Part shown: in pieces, positions 42,997 through 52,334 of the stretch
How positions within the stretch are numbered: the first letter of the stretch is position 1
Layout: the number at the start of each line of letters is the position of its first letter
Origin: Bradyrhizobium quebecense
GTDB lineage: Bacteria > Pseudomonadota > Alphaproteobacteria > Rhizobiales > Xanthobacteraceae
Direction: 5' to 3'
NCBI RefSeq assembly: GCF_013373795.3
Contig: NZ_CP088022.1
Location: 62,001 to 126,000 of the forward strand
DNA: 64,000 nucleotides
Translations under genes and position numbers: made by a program
The notes under the pieces: model-generated
What the model saw: the letters and a program-made list of their open reading frames with translations, nothing else
Databases searched by the model: none
What the model was told of the DNA's origin: nothing

Positions 42997-43096
42997 AAGC
43001 GTTTTCGAGCGAAGTGGGCACCGGTTCGCGTGAAGAACGCGCGCTAGAGCAAGAAGCCGGAGCTTCGATTCTGATTCAATCGTAACCGAAGCTCTA
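42997..43096. repeat. TAGAGCTTCGG palindromic repeat, inverted copy
   Basis: Carries 'gcgttttcgagcgaagtggg' at its left and 'ctgattcaatcgtaaccgaa' plus 'gctcta' at its right: the reverse of the element at 31569-31670, with two mismatches in the 17-bp arms. The final TAG on the minus strand is the stop codon of the ybaK-type gene. Confidence 0.82.
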
Positions 43097-43576
43097 ATCC
43101 TGCGTCGCCACCAGCGCCTTCATCGTGGCGCCGGCGGCAAGCGCGGCGTCGTTCGGATCGATCTCGATCTGCAGGCCGCGCTGGCCGCCATTGACGAACA
43201 CGCTGACATGCGTGAGCGCGGTCTCGTCGATCGCGGTCGGCACTTTCTTTTTCTGGCCGAACGGGCTGATACCGCCGACATGATAGCCGGTCAGCCGCTC
43301 GGCATCGGCCGGGCGCATCATCCTGGCCGACTTGCCGCCGAGGGCTGCGGCAAGCTTCTTCATGCTGACCTCGCAGTCGGACGGCACCACGGCGCAGACC
43401 GGCTTGCCGTCGACCTCCGCCATCAGCGTCTTGAGCATGCGGTTCGGGTCGACCCCGAGCGCCTCCGCCGCCTGCAGCCCGATGCTCTCGGCGCTGGAAT
43501 CGTAGACATAGGTGTGGAGCTTGAAGGCAATGCCTAGCTTGCGCAGCGCAATCGTCGCTTGTGTCGAATTGGGCAT
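43094..43576 (-). CDS. ybaK: Cys-tRNA(Pro) deacylase, YbaK/EbsC family
   Basis: A 160-residue trans-editing protein: 'MPNSTQATIALRKLGIAFKLHTYVYD', then 'QAAEALGVDPNRMLKTLMAEVDGKPVCAVVP' with the catalytic Lys in 'LKTLMAEVDG' (about residue 55) and 'YHVGGISPFGQKKKVPTAIDE'. It removes cysteine wrongly loaded on tRNA-Pro. ATG at 43576 gives the usual family start; the longer frame to 43630 adds an unlikely N-terminus. Its TAG stop is the first three bases of a palindromic repeat. Confidence 0.92.
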   Translation of the reverse strand: MPNSTQATIALRKLGIAFKLHTYVYDSSAESIGLQAAEALGVDPNRMLKTLMAEVDGKPVCAVVPSDCEVSMKKLAAALGGKSARMMRPADAERLTGYHVGGISPFGQKKKVPTAIDETALTHVSVFVNGGQRGLQIEIDPNDAALAAGATMKALVATQD

Positions 43577-43926
43577 GGTCCGGGCCGGTTGATACGGGCG
43601 AATGATCGCCGCAATGGGCCCGGCGATCAATCGGCCGTACGGTTAGCCCAAGGCCGCCCCAACATTAAATTCCCGCCAGTCCGGCGCAGCCGGGCACGGC
43701 ATGGAATTTTCAGGGGATATCAAAGGGTTGTAGCTCGTCTAAAAGGCGCAAACGACCCCCTTCTTGCTTGCGCAGCCGACCCGCTTCCTTTATCCGGTAG
43801 GCGCCTTGCGTGCGCCGCGGCCGGCCGCCGCGGTTTGGGCTGGGCATATCATGCATGGTCGCTGTGGGCGGACGCGTTTTCGCCGCGATCATGGTCTCTG
43901 AAACACCTGAAGGGAACATCTTCGCA

Positions 43927-45219
43927 ATGGCCAATGTTGTCGTCGTCGGCGCCCAATGGGGTGACGAGGGGAAGGGCAAGATCGTCGACTGGCTGTCGGA
44001 ACAGGCCGACATCGTCGTGCGCTTCCAGGGCGGCCACAATGCCGGCCATACGCTCGTGATCAATGGCGAGACCTACAAGCTGGCGCTGCTGCCCTCCGGC
44101 GTGCTGCGCCCGAACAAGCTCGCGGTGATCGGCAACGGCGTGGTGTTCGACCCGCAGGCCTTCCTCGACGAGGTCGCCAAGCTGAAGGGCCAGGGCGTTG
44201 CGGTCGGACCGGACAATCTGCGGATCGCCGAGAACGTCACCCTGATCCTGCCGCTGCATCGCGAGCTCGACTCGCTGCGCGAATCCTCCAACGCCGTCAC
44301 CTCGATCGGCACCACCCGCCGCGGCATCGGCCCGGCCTATGAGGACAAGGTCGGCCGCCGCGCCATCCGCCTGATGGATCTCGCCGATCTCGATACCCTA
44401 CCGCACAAGATCGAACGCCTGCTGGCGCACCACAATGCGCTGCGCCGCGGCAACAATCTGGAGGAGATCGACGGCAAGGGGATTCTCGCCGAACTGACGG
44501 CGTTCGCGCCGAAGCTGCTGCCCTATGCCGAGACGGTGTGGCGGCTGCTGGATATCAAGCGCCGCGAGGGCAAGCGCATCCTGTTCGAGGGCGCGCAGGG
44601 CGCGCTGCTCGACGTCGACCACGGTACCTATCCCTATGTGACGTCGTCCAACACGGTGGCGGCGCAGGCCGCGACCGGCACCGGCATGGGTCCGGGCGCG
44701 GTCGGCTATGTGCTCGGCATCTGCAAGGCCTACACCACCCGGGTCGGCCAGGGTCCGTTCCCGACCGAGCTGAACGACGAGATCGGCGAGGAAATCGGCC
44801 GCCGCGGCAAGGAATTTGGCGTCAACACCGGGCGCAAGCGCCGGGTCGGCTGGTTCGATGCGATGCTGGTGCGGCAGACCGTCCGCACCTGCGGAATTGC
44901 CGGGCTGGCGCTGACCAAGCTCGATATTCTCGACGGGTTCGACAGCATCAAGGTCTGCATCGGCTACAAGCTCGACGGCAAGGAAATCGACCATCTGCCG
45001 GCGGGCGAGGGCGCGCAGGCCCGCATCGAGCCGATCTATGAGATCATCGAGGGCTGGAAGCAGCCGACCGCCAATGCGCGGTCCTGGGCGGACCTGCCGG
45101 CCCAGGCCATCAAGTATGTCCGCCGGGTCGAGGAACTGGTGGGGTGCCCGGTCACCCTGCTTTCCACCAGCCCGGAACGTGAAGATACTATTCTGGTACA
45201 GAATCCGTTCGAGGCTTAA
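43927..45219 (+). CDS. purA: Adenylosuccinate synthetase
   Basis: A 430-residue enzyme that joins IMP and aspartate using GTP, the first step from IMP to AMP. Diagnostic segments: '[20 protein letters not shown]' (GTP P-loop with catalytic Asp), 'GGHNAGHTL' with catalytic His, '[16 protein letters not shown]', '[24 protein letters not shown]' and '[12 protein letters not shown]'. Length is normal. ATG at 43927 is in the conserved position; the frame is open upstream to 43810 without homology-like content. The next gene starts 35 bases downstream on the same strand. Confidence 0.97.
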   Translation: MANVVVVGAQWGDEGKGKIVDWLSEQADIVVRFQGGHNAGHTLVINGETYKLALLPSGVLRPNKLAVIGNGVVFDPQAFLDEVAKLKGQGVAVGPDNLRIAENVTLILPLHRELDSLRESSNAVTSIGTTRRGIGPAYEDKVGRRAIRLMDLADLDTLPHKIERLLAHHNALRRGNNLEEIDGKGILAELTAFAPKLLPYAETVWRLLDIKRREGKRILFEGAQGALLDVDHGTYPYVTSSNTVAAQAATGTGMGPGAVGYVLGICKAYTTRVGQGPFPTELNDEIGEEIGRRGKEFGVNTGRKRRVGWFDAMLVRQTVRTCGIAGLALTKLDILDGFDSIKVCIGYKLDGKEIDHLPAGEGAQARIEPIYEIIEGWKQPTANARSWADLPAQAIKYVRRVEELVGCPVTLLSTSPEREDTILVQNPFEA

Positions 45220-45254
45220 CGGGATATTACCTATATCCCACCAATTGTGTGGAA

Positions 45255-46823
45255 ATGGCTGACTACTACCCGCTGATCGCCCGTGCCATCGCCGGACTGG
45301 ACCCCAACGCCCCCGGCGAAGCCCGCCGTGCGCTGTATGCGCGGGCGCGGACGGCGTTGATCCAGCAACTCCGCGGCGTGCAGCCGCCGCTCTCCGAATC
45401 CGAGATCACCCGCGAACGGCTGTCGCTGGAAGAGGCGGTGCGCAAGGTCGAGTCCGAGGCCGCGCAGCGCGCCCGCGAGGCCTCGCGCCCCGGCGGCGGG
45501 GCGGCCCGCAGCAGCGACCCGCTGCGCCGTGCCAATCCAAGACCGCCGGAGGCAAATACAAGGCCGCCCGAGGCCAATTCCGCCGACAATGCCGCGCGCC
45601 CGCGGCCGCCGGTCGAACCCCGCCCGCGCAATTTGCGCCCCGACGCGCCGCCGCCGGCCCCACCACGGCCGCAGAACCCGCAGGTTGCTGCCGGCACCGA
45701 TACCCAGGCGCCGCCCGCCCGGCCGGCTGCGCCGCGCCGTGGCCCCGAAGGCGCGCCGCCCCCGGCCGCCCCGGGTGTGCGCGGCTTCCGCGACATCACC
45801 GCCGACGCCGACGATCTCGGCCGGGCCGCCGCGCAAGCCAGCCGCAACGCGCGCAAGACCTACGCCAACGTGCCGTCGCCCTCGCCGGAATTCGACCGGC
45901 TCGAGCCGAGCCTCGAAAACCGCGGCGGCGATCCCGAGGCGCCGTATTCCTACGAGGAGTCGATCGAGGAGGCGGAGCGCTACGCCCCGCAGCCGCCCCA
46001 GGCGCCGCCGCCGCGCGCGCGGGTCAGCAATGCCGAGCGCGAGCCGAAGCGGCCGCGTGTCGGTTCGATGTTCCCGTTCAAGACCGCGATCGTGATCGGC
46101 ATCCTGCTGATCCTGGCCGGCACCGGCATCCTGCTGCGGCAGCAGGCGACCGCCTTCGTCAGCAGCCTGTTCAAATCCTCCGCCCCCGTCGAGGCGCCGA
46201 AGGATGCCGCGGCGACGCCTTCGAGCAAGAAGATCACCGACCGCGTCGGCCAGCCGTCGTCGTCGGGCGAGCCGGTCGCTCCGGTGGCGCAGCGCGTGGT
46301 GCTCTATGACGAGGACCCGTCGGATCCGAAGGGCAAGCAATATGTCGGTTCGGTGGTCTGGCGCACCGAGCAGGTCAAGGGCTCGGGCAACCAGAAGCCC
46401 GACATCGCGGTGCGCGCCGACATCGACATCCCCGATCGCAAGTTCAAGATGACGATGTCGTTCCGCCGCAACACCGATTCATCGCTGCCGGCGAGCCACA
46501 CCGCGGAATTGACCTTCATCCTGCCGCAGGACTTCGCCAATGGCGGCGTCGGCAACGTGCCGGGCATCCTGATGAAGTCCAACGAGCAGGCGCGCGGCAC
46601 GCCGCTGGCCGGGCTCGCGGTCAAGGTCACCGACGGCTTCTTCCTGGTCGGCCTCTCCAACGTCGACGCCGACCGCTCGCGCAATCTGCAGCTGTTGAAG
46701 GAGCGCTCCTGGTTCGACGTGCCGCTGGTCTATACCAACCAGCGCCGCGCCATCATCGCGATCGAAAAGGGCGCCCCCGGCGAGCGCGCCTTCAACGACG
46801 CGTTCGCCGCGTGGGGTGAGTAA
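45255..46823 (+). CDS. Large Pro-rich single-pass membrane protein of unknown function
   Basis: A 522-residue protein in three parts: an N-terminal helical cytosolic region (1-75, 'YYPLIARAIAGLDPNAPGEARRALYARARTALIQQL'), a long Pro/Arg/Ala-rich disordered stretch (80-270, with 'PRPPEANTRPPEANSADNA' repeats), one membrane helix ('FKTAIVIGILLILAGTGILLR', about 275-296) and a C-terminal domain probably in the periplasm ('VLYDEDPSDPKGKQYVGSVVWRTEQV', 'SHTAELTFILPQDFANGGVG'). ATG at 45255; a GTG two codons before is possible. It follows purA closely. I do not recognise a family. The base composition of the Pro-rich region is extremely GC-rich. Confidence 0.85.
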   Translation: MADYYPLIARAIAGLDPNAPGEARRALYARARTALIQQLRGVQPPLSESEITRERLSLEEAVRKVESEAAQRAREASRPGGGAARSSDPLRRANPRPPEANTRPPEANSADNAARPRPPVEPRPRNLRPDAPPPAPPRPQNPQVAAGTDTQAPPARPAAPRRGPEGAPPPAAPGVRGFRDITADADDLGRAAAQASRNARKTYANVPSPSPEFDRLEPSLENRGGDPEAPYSYEESIEEAERYAPQPPQAPPPRARVSNAEREPKRPRVGSMFPFKTAIVIGILLILAGTGILLRQQATAFVSSLFKSSAPVEAPKDAAATPSSKKITDRVGQPSSSGEPVAPVAQRVVLYDEDPSDPKGKQYVGSVVWRTEQVKGSGNQKPDIAVRADIDIPDRKFKMTMSFRRNTDSSLPASHTAELTFILPQDFANGGVGNVPGILMKSNEQARGTPLAGLAVKVTDGFFLVGLSNVDADRSRNLQLLKERSWFDVPLVYTNQRRAIIAIEKGAPGERAFNDAFAAWGE

Positions 46824-46858
46824 CAGCTTCAGCGCTCACCTCGGTACTCACGATCTCA

Positions 46859-46880
46859 TCGCCCGGCTGTGTCCGGGCGA
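46859..46880 (+). terminator. Hairpin after the purA unit, possible terminator
   Basis: A perfect 8-bp stem (46859-46866 with 46873-46880) around a 6-base loop, followed by 'ttcc' only. It is 36 bases behind the stop of the Pro-rich protein gene. A weak T run makes factor-independent termination uncertain; it also resembles part of the 'gcccgg..ccgggc' repeats. Confidence 0.45.
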
Positions 46881-47016
46881 TTCCGTATCGCAGCGAAGTC
46901 CGGCTGTTGCAGCGCATCGACGCGATGATCCCGGAACATTACCGGGCGCTTTCGATTTTCCCTAGAACCGTTGCGTGACTGCGTTACACTCGCCTGATGT
47001 CGGGCAGGGGCACGCT

Positions 47017-47451
47017 ATGAAACGCTATCTGATCTTCGCAGCCATCGGGCCGTTCATCGGCGGCTTCCTGCTGCTGCTCATGACCACCTATCAGTCCGGC
47101 TACTGGACCGAGACCAATGGCGGCGAGGTGGCGAAGCTGCTCGTCGTGTTCGTGAAGTCGCTGCAATACAATTATCTGTTCGGCATCGTGCCGTCGCTGA
47201 TGTTCGGCGCGGTCGACGACATCCTGATGCATATGCGGCGGATCACGCCGACGGTGCGGATGCTGATCGTCGGCGCGGTGGCGTTCGTCGGCGCAGCGCT
47301 GACCTACGCCTCGCACGGCTCCGAAAGCGGCGCCGTGCAGTTCATCCTCTACGGGCTGGTCGGCTTCATCCCAGGCGTGATCACGTCCTGGCTGGCGCAC
47401 AAATATGCCGAAGAGCAGCACGTGCCGGCGACGCCGGCATCCCAGCATTAG
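47017..47451 (+). CDS. DUF5413-like small membrane protein
   Basis: A 144-residue protein with four hydrophobic segments: 'YLIFAAIGPFIGGFLLLLM', 'YLFGIVPSLMFGAVDDILM', 'MLIVGAVAFVGAALTYA' and 'FILYGLVGFIPGVITSWLA'. It resembles the DUF5413 family of short alphaproteobacterial membrane proteins, named from memory. No function known. ATG at 47017, weak ribosome-binding site 'caggggcacg'. It stands alone between the purA unit and the autotransporter. Confidence 0.75.
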   Translation: MKRYLIFAAIGPFIGGFLLLLMTTYQSGYWTETNGGEVAKLLVVFVKSLQYNYLFGIVPSLMFGAVDDILMHMRRITPTVRMLIVGAVAFVGAALTYASHGSESGAVQFILYGLVGFIPGVITSWLAHKYAEEQHVPATPASQH

Positions 47452-47723
47452 GACGTTCACGGAGCATCTCGATCCTTCGAGATCACGAACCCCAGATGAC
47501 TCCAGTCCGCGCGCGCCGCGATCCGGATATCCATACCGCTTATACCGTTAGCGCCAAGACCAAGCCAAGCAGATTGTTGCCGTGTAGCAACAAGAGGCGA
47601 CGATCCGCAATTTCGGTAGTTGAGTCGGTTCAGTCCACATTGCGTCTGTTACGATAATCGCCTCAGAGTTGTGCCCGAGCGTTGGCGCTTTCTAATCTGG
47701 ATTGCCCGACGGGAAGGCTGGGA

Positions 47724-50420
47724 ATGCGCAAGTTGGGAATTCACTATCGCGGCGTCGCTTTGCGTCGCTTGACGCTGGCTACGGGACTACTGACAGCACT
47801 TCCGTTGTGGATGAACCGGCCGGCCTATGCCGACTGCACGCCCGCAGCCGCTGACGGAGTGACGGCGTTCTGCACGGGCACGACCACCAATCAGGGCGGC
47901 GGCGCACCTGGCACCAGTGCTAGTGTTCAAGGCTTTGGCTACGGAACCGGCAGCGAGGCTGGCGTCACCATCAACGTCGGCACCGGGAGTACGCTCACAG
48001 GCAATTCTGCCGGCATCTCCATTCACGACGGAACGGTAACTAATGAATCCCGTGGCATCATTTGGGGACCAATCAAAGGCGTAGTGGCTAGCGGCAATTT
48101 AACGCTAACCAACAAGGCGGATGGTTCCATCTTCACTACTGGACCGACGGCGATCACCGTCGGCGGCACCGCCAACATCAACAATTCTGGGGGGATTATC
48201 GGACTCTTTATAGTGGCCGTTGCTGTTGCGAATGGCTCTGTGGTGAACAACGCTGGCGGACGCATCACTGGTGACATCGTCGGAGTTTCCGGCGGATCTG
48301 GTGTCGTCGTTTCCAATTATGGCATCATCAGTAGCAACAACTATGCGGCTTTGGAGATATTTGGAGGCTCGGTTGTAACCAACGCTGCGAGCGGCAGCAT
48401 CTTCGGTTTGGCTTACGGAATTTTGGCTAGCGGCGACGGACTGTCCGTCTTTAACGTCGGCTCCATTGCGGGGACCTTTGCAATCTCGACGACGGGCAGT
48501 GGAACATCAATCTTTAATGCTGGCTCCATCTTTGGGGGCTCTACCGCGATTCAATTCGGCGGTGGAAATAACACGCTGACGCTTGCACCGGGCTCATCTA
48601 TCCAAGGTCTGGTGTCCGCGTCCGGCAGCGACACTTTCCAGCTCGGGGGCCACGGCACTGCGGTTTTCGACCTGAGCTCGATCGGCGCGGCCCAGCAATA
48701 CCGGGGCTTTTCGACCTTCAACGTGGTCGACAATGCGACCTGGACGGTCACCGGGACATACGGACAAACCAATCCGTGGACGGTGAAGGGAGGTACGCTC
48801 AACGTCAGCGGCGACCTGTCGGCGGCTACCAATCTCACCGTGGCGGGTGGCACGCTCGTGGGCGTGGGCACGGTCGGAGCGACACAAGTCAATTCCGGCG
48901 CCATATTCGCGCCGGGCAACGGCTCGCCAGGCACGTCGATGACGGTGTCGGGCAATCTCGCCTTCCAGCAGGGTGCGATCTATCAGGTGCGGGTCAATCC
49001 ATCGATTGCATCCTTCGCCACCGTCAGCGGCACGGCCACGCTCGACGGCGCTACCGTGAACGCGTTCTATGCCCTAGGCAGCTATGTTAACAAGCAATAC
49101 ACCATCCTGACCGCAACAGGCGGTGTGTCCGGGACGTTCGGTTCGCTCGTCAACACCAACCTGCCGGCGAATTTTCAAACCGCACTGAGCTATGACGCCA
49201 ACGACGCCTATCTCAACTTGTTCCTGAACTATGCGCTTCCAAGTGGCAACCAGCAGGCGGTTGGCAACGCACTGACTGGTTTCTTCAATAGCAACGGCAG
49301 CATTCCGCTGCTCTACGGCTCACTCTCCGCCGGCGGCCTGACGCAGGCTTCCGGCGAGAGCGCTACGGGCTCGCAGCAGGCCACATTCAATGCGATGCAC
49401 CAGTTCATGGGCCTGCTTGCCGATCCGTTCATGGGTAGGGGTAATGGCTTTGGCGGAGCATCGGCGGCGACCGGTTACGCGGAGGAGGGCGACCAGACGA
49501 GCGCTTATGCGGCACGCCATCGCGATGACGCGTTTGCGATGTTCACCAAAGCGCCGCCGGCGGCGCTTGTGCCGCGCTGGAACGTGTGGGTGGCGGGATA
49601 TGGTGGCTCGCAATCGACAAGCGGCAATGCGGCCATTGGTTCAAATGACACCACGAGCCGCATTGCTGGCACGGCAGTCGGAGCAGACTATCTGTTCTCG
49701 CCGAACACACTTGCGGGCTTCGCGCTCGCTGGCGGCGGCACCAGCTTCAGCGTCAACACACTCGGCGGTGGCCGCTCCGATCTATTCCAGGCCGGTGCTT
49801 ACATCCGCCATACCGATGGCCCGGCCTACGTGACCGCCGCGCTCGCCTATGGCTGGCAAGACATCACCACCAACCGCACGGTCACGGCCGCCGGCATCGA
49901 CCAGCTTCGCGCTGAGTTCAATGCCAATGCCTATTCCGGCAGGCTTGAGGGCGGCTATCGTTTCGTCGCGCCGTGGACCGGCGGCGTGGGGATCACCCCT
50001 TACGCCGCAGGCGAATTCACGAGCTTCGAACTGCCTGCCTACGCTGAGCAGGCGACCTCGGGCTTGCCGAGCTTTGCACTTCGGTATGCCGGCCGGAGCG
50101 TGACGGATCCGCGCAGTGAGCTCGGCGTCCGCACCGACAAGTCCTTCCTGATGCAGGACGGCATCCTGACGCTGCGCACGCGCTTCGCCTGGGCGCACGA
50201 CTGCAATCCGAACCGCCTGGCTGCGGCCACCTTCCAGGCGCTGCCGGGCGCCAGTTTTGTCGTCAACGGCGCGGCGCAGGCAAGCGACTCCGCCTTGACG
50301 ACGGCATCGGTCGACATGAAGTGGCGAAATGGCTGGTCGGCGGCCGCGACGTTCGAAGGCGAATTCTCCAACGTTACCTCGAGCTATGCCGGCAAGGGCG
50401 TGGTGCGCTACGCTTGGTGA
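47724..50420 (+). CDS. Autotransporter with beta-barrel domain
   Basis: An 898-residue type Va autotransporter. ATG at 47724 leads into a signal peptide ('LTLATGLLTALPLWMNRPAYA', cleaved before DCTP). The passenger (about 40-590) is built of short Gly/Asn/Ser-rich strands such as 'VTNAASGSIFGLAYGILASG', which would form a beta-helix, and includes the 'autotransporter-associated' pattern 'GGTLNVSGDLSAATNLTVAGGTLVGVGTVG'. The barrel covers about 620-898 ('NVWVAGYGGSQSTSGNAAIGSNDTTSRIAGTAVGADY'), ends in Trp and inserts in the outer membrane. The passenger (48000-48560) uses more A/T at third positions than surrounding genes. Role unknown; adhesion is typical for the class. Confidence 0.92.
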   Translation: MRKLGIHYRGVALRRLTLATGLLTALPLWMNRPAYADCTPAAADGVTAFCTGTTTNQGGGAPGTSASVQGFGYGTGSEAGVTINVGTGSTLTGNSAGISIHDGTVTNESRGIIWGPIKGVVASGNLTLTNKADGSIFTTGPTAITVGGTANINNSGGIIGLFIVAVAVANGSVVNNAGGRITGDIVGVSGGSGVVVSNYGIISSNNYAALEIFGGSVVTNAASGSIFGLAYGILASGDGLSVFNVGSIAGTFAISTTGSGTSIFNAGSIFGGSTAIQFGGGNNTLTLAPGSSIQGLVSASGSDTFQLGGHGTAVFDLSSIGAAQQYRGFSTFNVVDNATWTVTGTYGQTNPWTVKGGTLNVSGDLSAATNLTVAGGTLVGVGTVGATQVNSGAIFAPGNGSPGTSMTVSGNLAFQQGAIYQVRVNPSIASFATVSGTATLDGATVNAFYALGSYVNKQYTILTATGGVSGTFGSLVNTNLPANFQTALSYDANDAYLNLFLNYALPSGNQQAVGNALTGFFNSNGSIPLLYGSLSAGGLTQASGESATGSQQATFNAMHQFMGLLADPFMGRGNGFGGASAATGYAEEGDQTSAYAARHRDDAFAMFTKAPPAALVPRWNVWVAGYGGSQSTSGNAAIGSNDTTSRIAGTAVGADYLFSPNTLAGFALAGGGTSFSVNTLGGGRSDLFQAGAYIRHTDGPAYVTAALAYGWQDITTNRTVTAAGIDQLRAEFNANAYSGRLEGGYRFVAPWTGGVGITPYAAGEFTSFELPAYAEQATSGLPSFALRYAGRSVTDPRSELGVRTDKSFLMQDGILTLRTRFAWAHDCNPNRLAAATFQALPGASFVVNGAAQASDSALTTASVDMKWRNGWSAAATFEGEFSNVTSSYAGKGVVRYAW

Positions 50421-50565
50421 AGTGGCGTTTGCGACGAAATGAGCGTCTTGCAATCTGACAGGAAGCCAAGCTTAACGCACCGCGAGCGACAGATGGCGCC
50501 GTTACGCTAAATTTATCAATAGATTAGACGCCGGCCGCAGGCCGGGCACATCGTCTTTCATGGAA

Positions 50566-50605
50566 CTGTCATATGGACGTCATGTCAACGTAGTCCAAAT
50601 GTCAC
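50566..50605 (+). promoter_or_regulatory. Tandem Pho-box half-sites upstream of the phosphate transporter gene
   Basis: Heptamers at an exact 11-base period resemble the PhoB half-site ctgtcat: ctgtcat at 50566 (7/7), acgtcat at 50577 (5/7), acgtagt at 50588 (weak) and atgtcac at 50599 (5/7). The first two form a full Pho box 76 to 65 bases ahead of the start codon. The match is visible; PhoB control is inferred from the family consensus. Confidence 0.72.
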
Positions 50606-50648
50606 ATGGCCGCTTTTGTCCTCCCGCGGCCGTGAGGGAGGGCGATCC

Positions 50649-52271
50649 ATGAGCGATGCAGCGTTACCTGGTTCGATCGAGCCTGCGCGTAGCGGCGGGC
50701 CCGATCTCGAGAAAGGCTTTCATCCCCTCACCGGCATCATCTATCTCGGCGTGGTCGGCGCCGCGCTGCTGTTCGTGGCCTACAGCATCTACGCGGATGT
50801 TGGCGCGACGGGCCCCGGCAAGACATCCTATCTCGCGTTCCTGCTGCTGTTCGTGGCGCTGTTGATCTCGCTCGGCTTCGAATTCGTCAACGGCTTTCAC
50901 GACACGGCGAACGCCGTCGCCACCGTGATCTACACCCGTTCGATGCCGGCCCACATTGCCGTTGTCTGGTCGGGCCTCTTCAATCTGATCGGTGTGCTGC
51001 TCTCCAGTGGCGCCGTTGCTTTCGGCATCGTCTCGCTGTTGCCGGTCGAGTTGATCCTTCAGGTTGGCAGCAGCGCCGGGTTCGCCATGGTGTTTGCGCT
51101 CCTGATCGCCGCCATCATCTGGAACGTGGGTACCTGGTATTTTGGTTTGCCTGCCTCGAGCTCGCACACCCTGATCGGATCGATCATGGGCGTCGGCATC
51201 GCGAATGCCCTGATGCACGGACGGGAGGGGACCTCCGGCGTGGATTGGTCGCAGGCCGTCAACACCGGCAAGGCGCTGCTGTTGTCGCCGCTGTTCGGAT
51301 TTGCGCTCGCTGCCATCCTGCTCTACGGGCTGAAAACCGCGCTGTTGCGCGCAACGCCGGCGCTGTTCGGCGAGCCGAAAGGCGATCAGCCGCCGCCATG
51401 GTGGATCCGCGGCATCCTGATCCTGACCTGCACCCTGGTCAGCTTTTTCCACGGATCGAACGACGGTCAAAAGGGCATGGGTCTCATCATGCTCATCCTG
51501 ATCGGCGTGGTCCCAACCGCTTACGCACTCAACCGCGCGATGCCTGCGAGCCAGATCGCGGCATTCACCGCGAATTCGGCGGCGGCGAGCAAGGTGATCG
51601 AGGATAGGGGAGCCGATCGCAAGGTGACGGGCAATCCGCGTCCGGCGGTGACGAACTACATCGCCCTTCGGCAACTCACCGACGATACCTATCCGTCACT
51701 CGTCGTTCTCGTCGGCGAAATCCGCGATCAGGTCGTTCAGTACGGTTCGCTGGCAAAATTCCCGGCCGAGACCGTCGGCAACACGCGCAACGACATGTAT
51801 CTGGTGTCGGAGGCGTTGCGCTCGCTCATGAAGAGCAGCGACAGCGGGCTGAACGATGCCGATGTCGCGACGCTCAATCGCTACAAGGGCTCGCTGGATG
51901 CCGCGACCAAATTCATCCCGTCCTGGGTCAAGATTGCGGTCGCCATCGCGCTCGGTCTCGGCACGATGGTCGGCTGGAAGCGGATTGTCGTGACGGTGGG
52001 TGAAAAGATCGGCAAGACCCATCTGACCTATGCGCAGGGTGCCTGCGCCGAGATCACGGCAGCGGCGACCATCGCCGCGGCAGACGGGTACGGCTTGCCG
52101 GTGTCGACAACGCATGTGTTGTCGTCCGGCATCGCCGGCACCATGACCGCAAACGGATCCGGCCTGCAATGGTCGACAATCCGCAACATCGCCATGGCCT
52201 GGGTTCTGACCTTGCCGGTGGCGATGCTGATCTCGGGCCTGCTCTACTTTGTTTTCGCGCATTTGTTTTAG
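50649..52271 (+). CDS. pit: PiT-family inorganic phosphate transporter
   Basis: A 540-residue inner-membrane protein with two PiT signature repeats, 'GFEFVNGFHDTANAVATVIYTRSM' near residue 88 and 'VSFFHGSNDGQKGMGLIM' near 275, around ten membrane helices, and a large central loop (about 300-420) that is longer than in small PiTs. It takes up phosphate with a cation, normally as a low-affinity carrier. ATG at 50649 follows 'gagggaggg'. A Pho-box array upstream suggests phosphate control. A cNMP-binding protein gene follows after 63 bases. Confidence 0.93.
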   Translation: MSDAALPGSIEPARSGGPDLEKGFHPLTGIIYLGVVGAALLFVAYSIYADVGATGPGKTSYLAFLLLFVALLISLGFEFVNGFHDTANAVATVIYTRSMPAHIAVVWSGLFNLIGVLLSSGAVAFGIVSLLPVELILQVGSSAGFAMVFALLIAAIIWNVGTWYFGLPASSSHTLIGSIMGVGIANALMHGREGTSGVDWSQAVNTGKALLLSPLFGFALAAILLYGLKTALLRATPALFGEPKGDQPPPWWIRGILILTCTLVSFFHGSNDGQKGMGLIMLILIGVVPTAYALNRAMPASQIAAFTANSAAASKVIEDRGADRKVTGNPRPAVTNYIALRQLTDDTYPSLVVLVGEIRDQVVQYGSLAKFPAETVGNTRNDMYLVSEALRSLMKSSDSGLNDADVATLNRYKGSLDAATKFIPSWVKIAVAIALGLGTMVGWKRIVVTVGEKIGKTHLTYAQGACAEITAAATIAAADGYGLPVSTTHVLSSGIAGTMTANGSGLQWSTIRNIAMAWVLTLPVAMLISGLLYFVFAHLF

Positions 52272-52334
52272 CCGGAGCAGCAAGACAACCGGATGTAGGA
52301 GATCTGCATCCGGATTCGGGGAAAGGAATTTCGA

